NCBI GenBank assembly: GCA_016293925.1
Contig: JAEDCX010000049.1
Span: 1 to 19,265, forward strand
Length of the DNA stretch: 19,265 nt
Source of the DNA: Lachnospiraceae bacterium
GTDB lineage: Bacteria; Bacillota; Clostridia; Lachnospirales; Lachnospiraceae
Direction: 5' to 3'
Shown here in pieces: positions 1 through 7,495 of this stretch. Made by a program: the position numbers and the translations under genes. The first letter of the stretch is position 1, and each line of letters begins with the position of its first letter. Below the pieces are notes generated by a model. That model had not been told where the DNA came from and ran no database searches. It saw nothing but the letters and a program-made list of their open reading frames with translations.

Positions 1-150
1 GAACTTGCAGAATTAAACCTTAAGGCAACCGAGAATCTTGGAAACAACGATACCCATACCCATAAGGGATGGTGTAAGATGCACAAGCATCCGGAACTGG
101 GAATCTGCACCTGTGGTGCGGACGCCGAGATCGAAGATTCTTTGAGCTAA
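1..150 (+). CDS. C-terminal end of an unrecognised protein (partial)
   Basis: An open frame enters from the left edge and ends at TAA (148-150), giving 49 residues. The tail is rich in His and Cys: HTHKGWCKMHKHPELG is followed by CTCG, so it has one single Cys and one CxC pair, plus four His within a short stretch. That could bind a metal, but I do not recognise the family. A good rho-independent terminator begins 22 bases after the stop, which supports this as a genuine gene end. It is the only + strand gene in the window and converges on the minus-strand operon ending at 248. Confidence 0.6.
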   Translation, partial: ELAELNLKATENLGNNDTHTHKGWCKMHKHPELGICTCGADAEIEDSLS

Positions 151-172
151 TCCGACGGAATACGACAACACG

Positions 173-211
173 GCGTATCCTTTCGCTTCATGCGATAGGA
201 TACGCTTTTTT
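173..211 (+). terminator. Rho-independent terminator of the left-edge gene
   Basis: GCGTATCCT (173-181) pairs perfectly with AGGATACGC (197-205). Inside this stem, TCGC and GCGA pair again around a TTCAT loop. Six T follow (206-211). A further pair of arms, ACAACACG (165-172) and CGTGTTGT (212-219), flanks both the hairpin and its T run. The T run is only on the + strand side, so it mainly serves the gene ending at 150. Confidence 0.85.
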
Positions 212-247
212 CGTGTTGTGCCCAAGGGCGCACTTTTTCTTTTCTGC

Positions 248-1996
248 CTACTCCCGGAGCAGATCCACCACATACTCCAGTTCGTAGTCCGCATCCTCCC
301 GGAAGATGCGCAGGACTGCCTCTTCCGTGATGGGGATATACCGGTCCAGAACCATTCTCGACTCGCGGTCTGCCCGTGTATCATTGTTCGGCCCCTCCTG
401 CTGCGACAGACTGAACACGGACGGATAACGTAACAGGAAATCCGAATTCGGCGTCACACAGATTGCGGTAGGATTCTGATCAATCCCATTGGTCACTGTC
501 ATACCAACCACCTGAACATTCGGACACTCCCCCAGCAGGGAGGCCAGACGATCCCCCGCACTCAGGCACTCGGAATTCACCAGCAGCACCACCGGAAGCT
601 CCTTCCACTTCCCGTTTCCGTTGACCCAGTGCTCCTGCGTGGTTATATATTCCCCATCTATATACTCCCCGAATCCATAATTGTAGAGTTTCTCATCGGT
701 AAAAAGAGTAGCCACGGCACCGCTGATATCGTCAGAGCCTCCCCGGTTGTTCCTCACATCAATCACAAGACTGGTCATTCCCGCATTCCGGAGTGCGACC
801 AGTTTCCGGTCCAGCATATCGGTCACCTTCTCATAGTGACCGGTTACCATGGCCACCGCATCCGAAATCACATGATAGGACTCCCGTTCGATCCGCAGAT
901 AACCGATGTCCGAAGTCAGCATCCGTGTGTAATAATTTCCATTTCTCGCATCCTCCGGTGCAAGGGTCGATACTCTGTAGAACCGATCCAGTGTATTCTC
1001 CAGACGTTCCTGATAGCTTCCCATACTGTTTAATGCTACACTTCGTTCCATGCCTTCCGCATCCAGATATGTGACCGTTACCGTTTCACCACCCCGTCCG
1101 GCCAGAAAAACGGCCTTGACCCGATCTTCATTTTCTTTTACCGAGAACCCATAATCCGGATAAATACACTGTACTTCCGCGGCGGCCTCCTCCACCGGCA
1201 CTCCGTTCCATCGTAGAATTCTGGTTCCGTCCTGAATGCCGGCACGGTATGCCGCACTGTTCCTGTCCGTCATGATTGCCACAGTTTCTCCGGAATCCAA
1301 TGTAAACATCGCAAATCCGTGATCGTATCCCGCCAGGCGTTCCCGTCCCTGCCGCTCCGCTTCCCGGCCTCTGTCCGTGTTTGCCGTCAGAATCAGGTGC
1401 CAGTCGTAGAAATAATAACGGTATTCGCAAAGCGCCATATAGAACGCCACTGCATCATCCTGCTCATCCGCCGCCTGCATTTGGGGCATCATTCTCTCCT
1501 CCAACGCCTCATAGTCAATCTCTTTCCAGTCATTCAGACAGTAATGCTCACGCATTTCGGCGAGAATGCCACGCATGGCGTCTTCATAGTTGCATCGCGA
1601 GAAATTGCCGATGGTCACATTCCCGTTGGCAGATTGGAATACCCCGATCGCCATTCCCACAACCGCCAGGGCAATCACAACACCTCCCGCCAGCGCAATC
1701 TTCTGATCTCTTCCATACCGGAATTGCAGAATGGCCAGCGCAATCGCAGCACAGTAAATCGGTGCATAGAACCTCAGATTCAGTTCTGCCGATCCCTTAA
1801 AATAACACATTGCAAAATGAATGATACACAGCAACAAAGGCGCCAGACACAGCAGGCGCCAAATTGTCATATTCATTTCCTTTCGCAGCATTACGGTTCT
1901 GGCAACCAACATCGCAACCGACCATAGGATGACGAACAATCCCAGTATCAGCCGCACCTTATCCTGTGCCAGAATACAATATTTGATCACTGCCAT
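248..1996 (-). CDS. Membrane-anchored S41-type (C-terminal-processing-like) peptidase
   Basis: 582 residues. Four hydrophobic segments lie at about 14-36, 44-65, 76-92 and 100-120, followed by a soluble domain expected outside the membrane. A PDZ-like stretch is visible at about 225-270 (AAYRAGIQDGTRILRWNGVP). The S41 core follows, with VIDVRNNRGGSDD at 411-423 and LLVNSECLSAGD at 471-482. In S41 proteases the Ser of the last motif, here S479, is the nucleophile. The usual Lys about 25 residues later (G-x-GK type) is not apparent: the region reads VVGMTVTNGIDQ. Activity is therefore uncertain, or another catalytic arrangement is used. The ATG start has GGGGAG ten bases upstream. It lies 38 bases after the kinase gene and is the last gene of the operon, so it may process an envelope protein in response to that system. 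Confidence 0.85.
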   Translation of the reverse strand: MAVIKYCILAQDKVRLILGLFVILWSVAMLVARTVMLRKEMNMTIWRLLCLAPLLLCIIHFAMCYFKGSAELNLRFYAPIYCAAIALAILQFRYGRDQKIALAGGVVIALAVVGMAIGVFQSANGNVTIGNFSRCNYEDAMRGILAEMREHYCLNDWKEIDYEALEERMMPQMQAADEQDDAVAFYMALCEYRYYFYDWHLILTANTDRGREAERQGRERLAGYDHGFAMFTLDSGETVAIMTDRNSAAYRAGIQDGTRILRWNGVPVEEAAAEVQCIYPDYGFSVKENEDRVKAVFLAGRGGETVTVTYLDAEGMERSVALNSMGSYQERLENTLDRFYRVSTLAPEDARNGNYYTRMLTSDIGYLRIERESYHVISDAVAMVTGHYEKVTDMLDRKLVALRNAGMTSLVIDVRNNRGGSDDISGAVATLFTDEKLYNYGFGEYIDGEYITTQEHWVNGNGKWKELPVVLLVNSECLSAGDRLASLLGECPNVQVVGMTVTNGIDQNPTAICVTPNSDFLLRYPSVFSLSQQEGPNNDTRADRESRMVLDRYIPITEEAVLRIFREDADYELEYVVDLLRE

Positions 1997-2034
1997 ATTG
2001 ACACTTCTCCCCGGTTCTTTATACTCTGCACTGT

Positions 2035-3972
2035 TTATCCTTCCGGTTTCCGATCTTCGATCAGCGGTTCCGTCCCGGTACCTTCCAGAACCGGTATCTT
2101 CTCCGGCCCGACGACTTTGAACTCCAGGAACACCTTGAACAAATCTCCCTCCAGATCCAGTCTTATTTCTCCATTCTGCAGATCCATCAGACTCTTTACA
2201 ATAGACAGACCCAGACCGTTACCGTCCGTGTGTCTGGACAGATCTCCCCGGACAAATCTCTCCATCAGACTCTCCGGCGTCATATCCAGAGGATATTTCG
2301 ATGTATTCATCAGAGTAATTCTCGCCTTGTCATTGATCTGCTCCGTAATCAGGAACACTCTCGTATTCTCCAGAGCGTATTTACTGATATTGGACATCAG
2401 ATTCTCCAGTATTCTGACCAGTAGTTTCGGATCGGCCATAATATAAACCGGGGCTTCCGTCTGCCGCAAGCAAAGTTCGATATTCTTCTGCTGGAGTCTG
2501 CTCTCGTATTCACCTACACATTGTCCCATCAGAACCCGCAGCTCGCAGATCTCCGGATAAACCTCCAGATTGCCGGTCGTTGCCTTGGATACCTCAATCA
2601 GATTCTCAATCAGATGCTTCAGGCGGGTAGACTGTTTGTACAGGTGATCGGAATATTCCACGATCCTGGGATTTTCCGAATTCTCTTTTCCGATCAGATC
2701 CGCAAAATTGATGATGGAAGTAAGCGGTGTCTTAATGTCATGGGTCACATTGGTGATCAATTCCGTTTTCATCCGCTCGCTCCGCATCTGTTCTTCCACA
2801 GCCTTGGATACACTGTCCGCCACAGCATTCAATTCCCGGCTGAATCTCCGGAACAGCCCCGGTAGGTAATTCGTTTGCATCTGGTAATTCAGATTACCGG
2901 ATGCCAGTTCCGATACCGCCTTCTCAAACCGTTCGAACACAACCAAGTCATACAGGAGCAGAATGTTCAGGATGATCTTTTCTGCCAGAAACAGGATCAG
3001 CAGACTGATCCTGCTGTGTACGGTGGTGGCCAGAAACCAGATTGCAACTCCTTGTGCAGCACAGACAGGAATTGCAATAAGAATATATTTCAGCACCAAC
3101 GGAAGATTACGGATAATATCCCGGATCATTACCGCTGCACGATACAGAATCGTCCTGCGATACCCCTCCTTCTGTCCACGGAAATATGCCTCACCAACCA
3201 GAACAACCACAGCAGCCGTCGCGGCCCACAGCGGAATTCTGCTGCGCCCGGGATCCAGGTAAGTCCCAACCCATATCGCCGCAGACGGACCTGCAATGTA
3301 CGTCCAGTTGGCGTTCAGGGCATCCGCCAATACGATAACTGTCACAAACCATACCTCAAAGGGGATTCGTAGGAAAAAAGTGCCGATTCTCCCGGCCGGC
3401 TCCATCTCCTGCGGTTTCTGCAGCTTCAGAGATATGATTCCCACAAGTACCAACAGGAATCCCACGCCGATCCCCGCCATCATCCTGGCAGGGGATTCCG
3501 CAGCCAGCCACAGCGGCCTGTCCAGAAACGCCAGCAGATCTCCTTCCATATCCTCTTCCCGGATCGTAATATAGATATATTTCCCATAATCCTTACCATT
3601 ACTGTCTATTCCAAAATCTGCATTGGTAAAGACATATTTCCGGACTCTTCCCAGATCGTTGTAGTCCAGATATACATTTCCACCGATTCTGGATCCGTTC
3701 TTGGAATACACGCTGTAATCTACACGCCTCATTTGCGCATATTCATAAGGGTTCCCCTGAGAATAATAGAATCCGTCCGGATTGAAACCGTTATACATTG
3801 CACACAGATCCAGACCAACCTGATAGCAGTACGCATCCGTCATTTGTTCGGTAATCTCCTCACGGCTCATGAACAGATATCCATTTTGCCACAGATGGAT
3901 GGTTTCCGTCCCACACCATGCCATCATGATCACTCCGATCAGTATCAGAAACCGTACCCACATTTTTCTCAT
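2035..3972 (-). CDS. Sensor histidine kinase with multi-span membrane input region
   Basis: 645 residues. A first membrane segment (5-20) is followed by an external domain (about 25-155). Several more membrane spans come next (about 162-183, 205-225, 247-261, 293-317, 322-343), then a HAMP-like linker (about 345-398). The dimerisation/phosphoacceptor motif NVTHDIKTPLTS gives His411. The ATP-binding domain shows the N box ENLMSNISKYA (523-533) and the G2 box DGNGLGLSIV (583-592). The DxGxG G1 box is weak (MNTSKYPLD), as seen in VanS-like kinases of Firmicutes. Its start overlaps the response regulator stop by four bases (ATGA), so the two are translationally coupled. The input region is much larger than in a minimal two-span kinase and could contact the lipoprotein encoded upstream. 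The ligand is unknown. Confidence 0.93.
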   Translation of the reverse strand: MRKMWVRFLILIGVIMMAWCGTETIHLWQNGYLFMSREEITEQMTDAYCYQVGLDLCAMYNGFNPDGFYYSQGNPYEYAQMRRVDYSVYSKNGSRIGGNVYLDYNDLGRVRKYVFTNADFGIDSNGKDYGKYIYITIREEDMEGDLLAFLDRPLWLAAESPARMMAGIGVGFLLVLVGIISLKLQKPQEMEPAGRIGTFFLRIPFEVWFVTVIVLADALNANWTYIAGPSAAIWVGTYLDPGRSRIPLWAATAAVVVLVGEAYFRGQKEGYRRTILYRAAVMIRDIIRNLPLVLKYILIAIPVCAAQGVAIWFLATTVHSRISLLILFLAEKIILNILLLYDLVVFERFEKAVSELASGNLNYQMQTNYLPGLFRRFSRELNAVADSVSKAVEEQMRSERMKTELITNVTHDIKTPLTSIINFADLIGKENSENPRIVEYSDHLYKQSTRLKHLIENLIEVSKATTGNLEVYPEICELRVLMGQCVGEYESRLQQKNIELCLRQTEAPVYIMADPKLLVRILENLMSNISKYALENTRVFLITEQINDKARITLMNTSKYPLDMTPESLMERFVRGDLSRHTDGNGLGLSIVKSLMDLQNGEIRLDLEGDLFKVFLEFKVVGPEKIPVLEGTGTEPLIEDRKPEG

Positions 3973-4676
3973 ATCGTCCTATCCTTTTTGATGCTCTCCA
4001 TCTTGTATCCTTGTCCCCATACGACCTTGATATAACGCGGCTCCGCAGGATTGATCTCGATTTTCTCCCGCAGGTGCCTGATATGGACCGAAACCGTACT
4101 CTCACTGCCAATCGCTTCCTCTCTCCAGACATAACGGTAGATCTCCATCGGCGAGAAAACCTTGCCCGGATGTTCCATAAACAACCGGAGCATCTCATAT
4201 TCTTTGGGTGTCAGGCTGATCTCCTGACCATCCAGATACACTTCCCGGCTCTCCTCATTCAACCGGATGCCCCCGTTCTCCAATACATGATCCGCAGCCA
4301 CATTCCCTCCCAGCTGGATATACCGACGCAACTGGGATTTCACCCTTGCACTGACCTCCATGGGATTGAACGGTTTGGTAATATAGTCGTCCGCCCCCGC
4401 ATTCAACCCGACAATCTTGTCAATATCCTCACTCTTGGCCGTCAGCAGAATGATGGGCGCATTGCTGAACTTACGAATCTCCTGCATGGCGCTGATCCCA
4501 TCCAGTTCCGGCATCATAATATCCATCAGAATCAGTTCCACCGGTTGTTCTTTGACGATCCGCACTGCCTCCCTACCGGTATGTGCCTCATGAAATACAT
4601 ACTCCGGATTCTCCAGATAGATTTTCAGCGCATACAGAATATCCTCTTCATCATCACACAGTAAAATATGGTACAT
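3969..4676 (-). CDS. OmpR/PhoB-family response regulator
   Basis: 235 residues. The receiver domain (1-115) has the acidic pocket D8-D9, phospho-acceptor D52 (LILMDIMMPELDG), T79 and K101 (YITKPF). The winged-helix DNA-binding domain covers about 135-230 and ends in the typical VRHLREKIE...VWGQGYK pattern (HIRHLREKIEIN, VVWGQGYKME). The ATG is preceded by GAGGAGAGAGGG at good distance. It starts 54 bases after the lipoprotein stop and overlaps the kinase start by four bases. Proteins of this class bind direct repeats, and the four TTAA repeats at 6971-7008 ahead of this operon are a natural candidate target. That pairing is inference. Confidence 0.95.
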   Translation of the reverse strand: MYHILLCDDEEDILYALKIYLENPEYVFHEAHTGREAVRIVKEQPVELILMDIMMPELDGISAMQEIRKFSNAPIILLTAKSEDIDKIVGLNAGADDYITKPFNPMEVSARVKSQLRRYIQLGGNVAADHVLENGGIRLNEESREVYLDGQEISLTPKEYEMLRLFMEHPGKVFSPMEIYRYVWREEAIGSESTVSVHIRHLREKIEINPAEPRYIKVVWGQGYKMESIKKDRTI

Positions 4677-4730
4677 AACTTTCCCTCTCTCCTCATAAGT
4701 GTATCACATGTAGCCGCTATACTCTACTGT

Positions 4731-6905
4731 CTATTTCCGCTCATTCAAATACAATTGCACACGGTTATGCAGAATATCTGCCACCTCTTTTGCAGACTTG
4801 TCTCCCTGGAAAAAGGGCTCGGTCTCTTCCAGAATGATTTCCCAGATCTCATTCAGGGCATAGTTTGTTATCGTTGCATGCTCAAGCATGTATATTACCT
4901 GCTCCTTTTGTTCTGTGGTCAGCGGCTGCCTCCGGAAGGTCTCTCCCATCAGGCCATAGGTTGCCCTGCCCCTCGGCGTTCCATCCGGACCGGACTCCAA
5001 CATCCATTGGAAAGAATCCTTGCGCACCGGCATCAGATCAGGATAGGTCACCGTAAAGCAATTCATCTGCCCCGCATCGGACAACAGATATTCCAGAAAT
5101 GCGTATACGCCGTCTTTATGCTCTGTTTTTGCATTGACATACAGCATTACGGGCGTAACCCCGACCCCGTTTCCGCTCACCGACGGATACCCCACATAAT
5201 TCGGATTGCCCTGAAACAGCTTCTCCAGGAAAAGAACATCCAGGTTATCGTGCATATTTGTGGTAAAAATCGCAAACTCTCCGTTTTTAATCATGCCGCC
5301 GGCTTCCTCATAGGTAAATTGGTCATCGCCCACCGAATATTGCAGGGAAAACTCCAAAAGATCAATGAAGGGCTGCTCGTTCAGATGGCTGATTCCCTGC
5401 TGCCAGTCAATATAGGTGGTATCCTCAGCATCCCGCATGAGACTGTACAGATTGCCGCTTGCGGTCGGGTTATTGTAACGAGGAAACTGCATATACCGCG
5501 CACCACTCTGCTTCACATACTGCATCAGCTCCCTTGCATTCCAGGAAGTGATCCCATCCGACTTCTCCCCGTCGATGACCATGAAATCCAACACCATTCC
5601 ATAGGGAAGCCCGTACCGTTTTCCATTCCAGATTCCTCCCTTCATAGGAGTCTCCATAAACTGGTCCATCTGCATCGATGTTTTTCCGCCAAACAGATCA
5701 TCCAGCGAAAGCAGACTTCCTTTCCGGGCATATCCGACCATATCCGGAATCGCGTCATACATCCCCAGAATATCCGGTCCGGCACCCTCCACCAGTTCCA
5801 GTTGAATCTCTCTCTGAAACTTCTCTTTCTCTTCCTCTGTCAGTCCGGTAGCCTGCCGGATGACAACCCGGTACTCTCTGCTCTGCATATTGAAGCCTGC
5901 AACCGCATCCTGAAGTTCTTCTCCAACGTAGCTGTCTGCCAGAACAATCTCCTGCTTCTCCACAATCACAGGTTCCTCCACCCGTTGCGCTTCCACCAGA
6001 TAATACTGTTCTCCGAAGCTTCCCAGAAACAGGAATCCATTCTCCACAACAGCCATATTGATCAGGCTCTTCAAAGCCACATCCTGTTCCCGGAAATCCA
6101 GTACCTCAATGGTTTCTTTCCCATTGTAATGCCATACCTTCTGTTTGGTTCCGAAATACAGATCCCCGGCATCGTCGTGGGCGGTTGCAATATCACTCCC
6201 CTTGGCAACCGCATACATCTGGTCATAGACAAGCGGTTCTGCCTCTCCGCCCTGACTATCCATAAGCAGAATCGCCTGTTCCTCCTCCAGTCCCTGCTGA
6301 ATCAGTACCTGCCTGCCGTCACGGTACAGTTCTCCGATGGCATATTCCAATTGTTCATCCGCCGCATTCCATGAAGACAACAGGATAAACATACGATTGT
6401 CCTCATCCACCCGGAATTGATGTGCCGACCAGATCACGTCCTGCTGCCAGGATTCCTGGCTCACCGGAAGATCCACCCATTCCTCATAGGGTTCTTCCAG
6501 ATACTGCACATACTGTTTGTCCCTGCCGAACACCTGCTGTCCTGTCGATTCATCCACATTCCAGGAACTGCAAATCCGGTACACGGTTGTTCCCACGCAG
6601 GAGAAACTGACATCCATGCCTTCCCATCCATCCTGCAATACTCCGTCAGGAGGAAGTGTACTGCCGATATTCCGGTTGGCATTGGGAATCGGCTTGATGG
6701 TAAGTTCATAGTACTCGTCCCCTTTTACCGTGAGGGTTTCTGTCTTTACCTGCTCTTCCCCATTGTTCTGCCCATTCCCCTGCCCGTTTTTCCCTCCGCA
6801 GCCCGTCATCAGACCTGTGAACAGTGCCAAACATAACATGAGTGCCCACATCTTACCGCCAGCAGCTGCTACTCCGCTTTTACCTGTCTGGTTCCTCTTT
6901 TTCAT
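4731..6905 (-). CDS. Lipoprotein with extracellular solute-binding (family 1-like) domain
   Basis: 724 residues from the ATG at 6905. That start has GGAGG (6912-6916) six bases upstream and lies downstream of the promoter. Longer in-frame starts up to 6980 lie at or above the promoter and are rejected. The signal peptide ends in the lipobox LMTGC, with Cys36 as the lipid anchor. The N-terminal half (about 50-330) looks beta-rich and repetitive, like a sensor or propeller-type domain. The C-terminal half resembles sugar-type solute-binding proteins: GPDILGMYD, KGSLLSLDDLFGG, WNGKRYGLPYG, GEFAIFTTN and YAFLEYLLSDAGQ appear in the expected order. No permease or ATPase gene lies nearby. With the two-component system directly downstream, a role in ligand sensing is more likely than import, although it could feed a distant transporter. 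Confidence 0.85.
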   Translation of the reverse strand: MKKRNQTGKSGVAAAGGKMWALMLCLALFTGLMTGCGGKNGQGNGQNNGEEQVKTETLTVKGDEYYELTIKPIPNANRNIGSTLPPDGVLQDGWEGMDVSFSCVGTTVYRICSSWNVDESTGQQVFGRDKQYVQYLEEPYEEWVDLPVSQESWQQDVIWSAHQFRVDEDNRMFILLSSWNAADEQLEYAIGELYRDGRQVLIQQGLEEEQAILLMDSQGGEAEPLVYDQMYAVAKGSDIATAHDDAGDLYFGTKQKVWHYNGKETIEVLDFREQDVALKSLINMAVVENGFLFLGSFGEQYYLVEAQRVEEPVIVEKQEIVLADSYVGEELQDAVAGFNMQSREYRVVIRQATGLTEEEKEKFQREIQLELVEGAGPDILGMYDAIPDMVGYARKGSLLSLDDLFGGKTSMQMDQFMETPMKGGIWNGKRYGLPYGMVLDFMVIDGEKSDGITSWNARELMQYVKQSGARYMQFPRYNNPTASGNLYSLMRDAEDTTYIDWQQGISHLNEQPFIDLLEFSLQYSVGDDQFTYEEAGGMIKNGEFAIFTTNMHDNLDVLFLEKLFQGNPNYVGYPSVSGNGVGVTPVMLYVNAKTEHKDGVYAFLEYLLSDAGQMNCFTVTYPDLMPVRKDSFQWMLESGPDGTPRGRATYGLMGETFRRQPLTTEQKEQVIYMLEHATITNYALNEIWEIILEETEPFFQGDKSAKEVADILHNRVQLYLNERK

Positions 6906-6938
6906 CTTCATCCTCCAAGTTATTTTCTCTCTGATCTC

Positions 6939-7008
6939 ATGGTAGGACATCCGGAAAGCGGTTGCAATGGCCTTAAACATTTCTTAAAACTCTTTAACCA
7001 ATCGTTAA
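6939..7008 (-). promoter_or_regulatory. Promoter with four TTAA direct repeats for the binding protein-two-component operon
   Basis: Read on the minus strand, four related hexamers TTAACG, TTAAAG, TTAAGA and TTAAGG start 11, 10 and 11 bases apart (7008 down to 6971). Directly after them come a -35 TTGCAA (6967-6962), 17 bases and a -10 TACCAT (6944-6939). Repeats one helical turn apart just above the -35 are the usual layout for activation by OmpR/PhoB-type regulators. The hexamers also loosely fit the PhoP consensus of Bacillus, TT[ACT]A[ACT]A. The geometry differs from the three Pho promoters in this window, so the operon's own regulator is the more likely binder (inference). Confidence 0.65.
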
Positions 7009-7030
7009 AAAAGAAGCTTCCTATGCAACC

Positions 7031-7057
7031 AAAAAGACCCCGCATCATACGGAGTCT
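7031..7057 (-). terminator. Rho-independent terminator after the nptA-phoP-phoR operon
   Basis: On the minus strand, AGACTCCG pairs with CGGGGTCT (one T-G pair) around a seven-base loop and is followed by four more T. It closes the phosphate operon before the TTAA-repeat promoter. The gene-free stretch 6906-7205 therefore holds this terminator and that promoter. In 7058-7205 I see nothing further. Confidence 0.75.
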
Positions 7058-7205
7058 CCTGTCTTGTGTCTGCATAATAAACATACATATTTTCTAAAAT
7101 CTGTCATATCCTTCCCCCTGAAGCATATGTATATGTCATCCTATCTCTAAAACGTGGATCTGTGATCCTTTATCCCTTCGTACTTATCCGGTCCTCCTCA
7201 TAGAG

Positions 7206-7442
7206 CTACAGGATTCTCTCCCTGGCTCCCAGGAAAAGAGCAGTCAGTTCCGGATCGAAATCCTTGCCGGATCCTTCCGCAATGATCTGAAAACACTGAT
7301 CGATGGGCATGGCATCCCGATAACACCGTTTGGCAGACACCGCATCAAACACATCGGCAATTGCCATAATCCTGGCATGCAACGGAATCTCTTCTCCCTG
7401 CAGGCCCTCCGGATAATCCGAAAATGAACATTTCCTGACCAC
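7206..7442 (-). pseudogene. Remnant of an HD-GYP domain (C-terminal part only)
   Basis: 78 codons from a GTG. The sequence YPEGLQGEEIPLHARI, then AIADVFDAVSAKRCYRD and EGSGKDFDPEL, is the end of an HD-GYP cyclic-di-GMP phosphodiesterase-type domain. Everything before it is missing, including the HD metal residues and the HHE..DG part of the GYP motif. The frame stays open back to the phoR stop without homology (ADGIPLFCISAKVVRKCSFS). The domain cannot be functional as it stands. A deletion that joined the phoR end to this tail is the simplest reading. Confidence 0.75.
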
Positions 7443-7495
7443 TTTTGCAGATATGCAAAAAAGCGGGATGCCATCGGCACCCCTTTCTTCTCTGT

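Noticed and set aside
4668..6374. A 568-codon open frame on the + strand
   Set aside because: It is antisense to the solute-binding lipoprotein, is rich in Leu/Ile/His/Gln as expected of a shadow frame, shows no domain pattern, and has no convincing ribosome site.
6906..6980. Longer start of the lipoprotein (ATG at 6980)
   Set aside because: It would lie above the -35 element, lacks a ribosome site and adds a non-signal-like leader. The ATG at 6905 has GGAGG six bases upstream.
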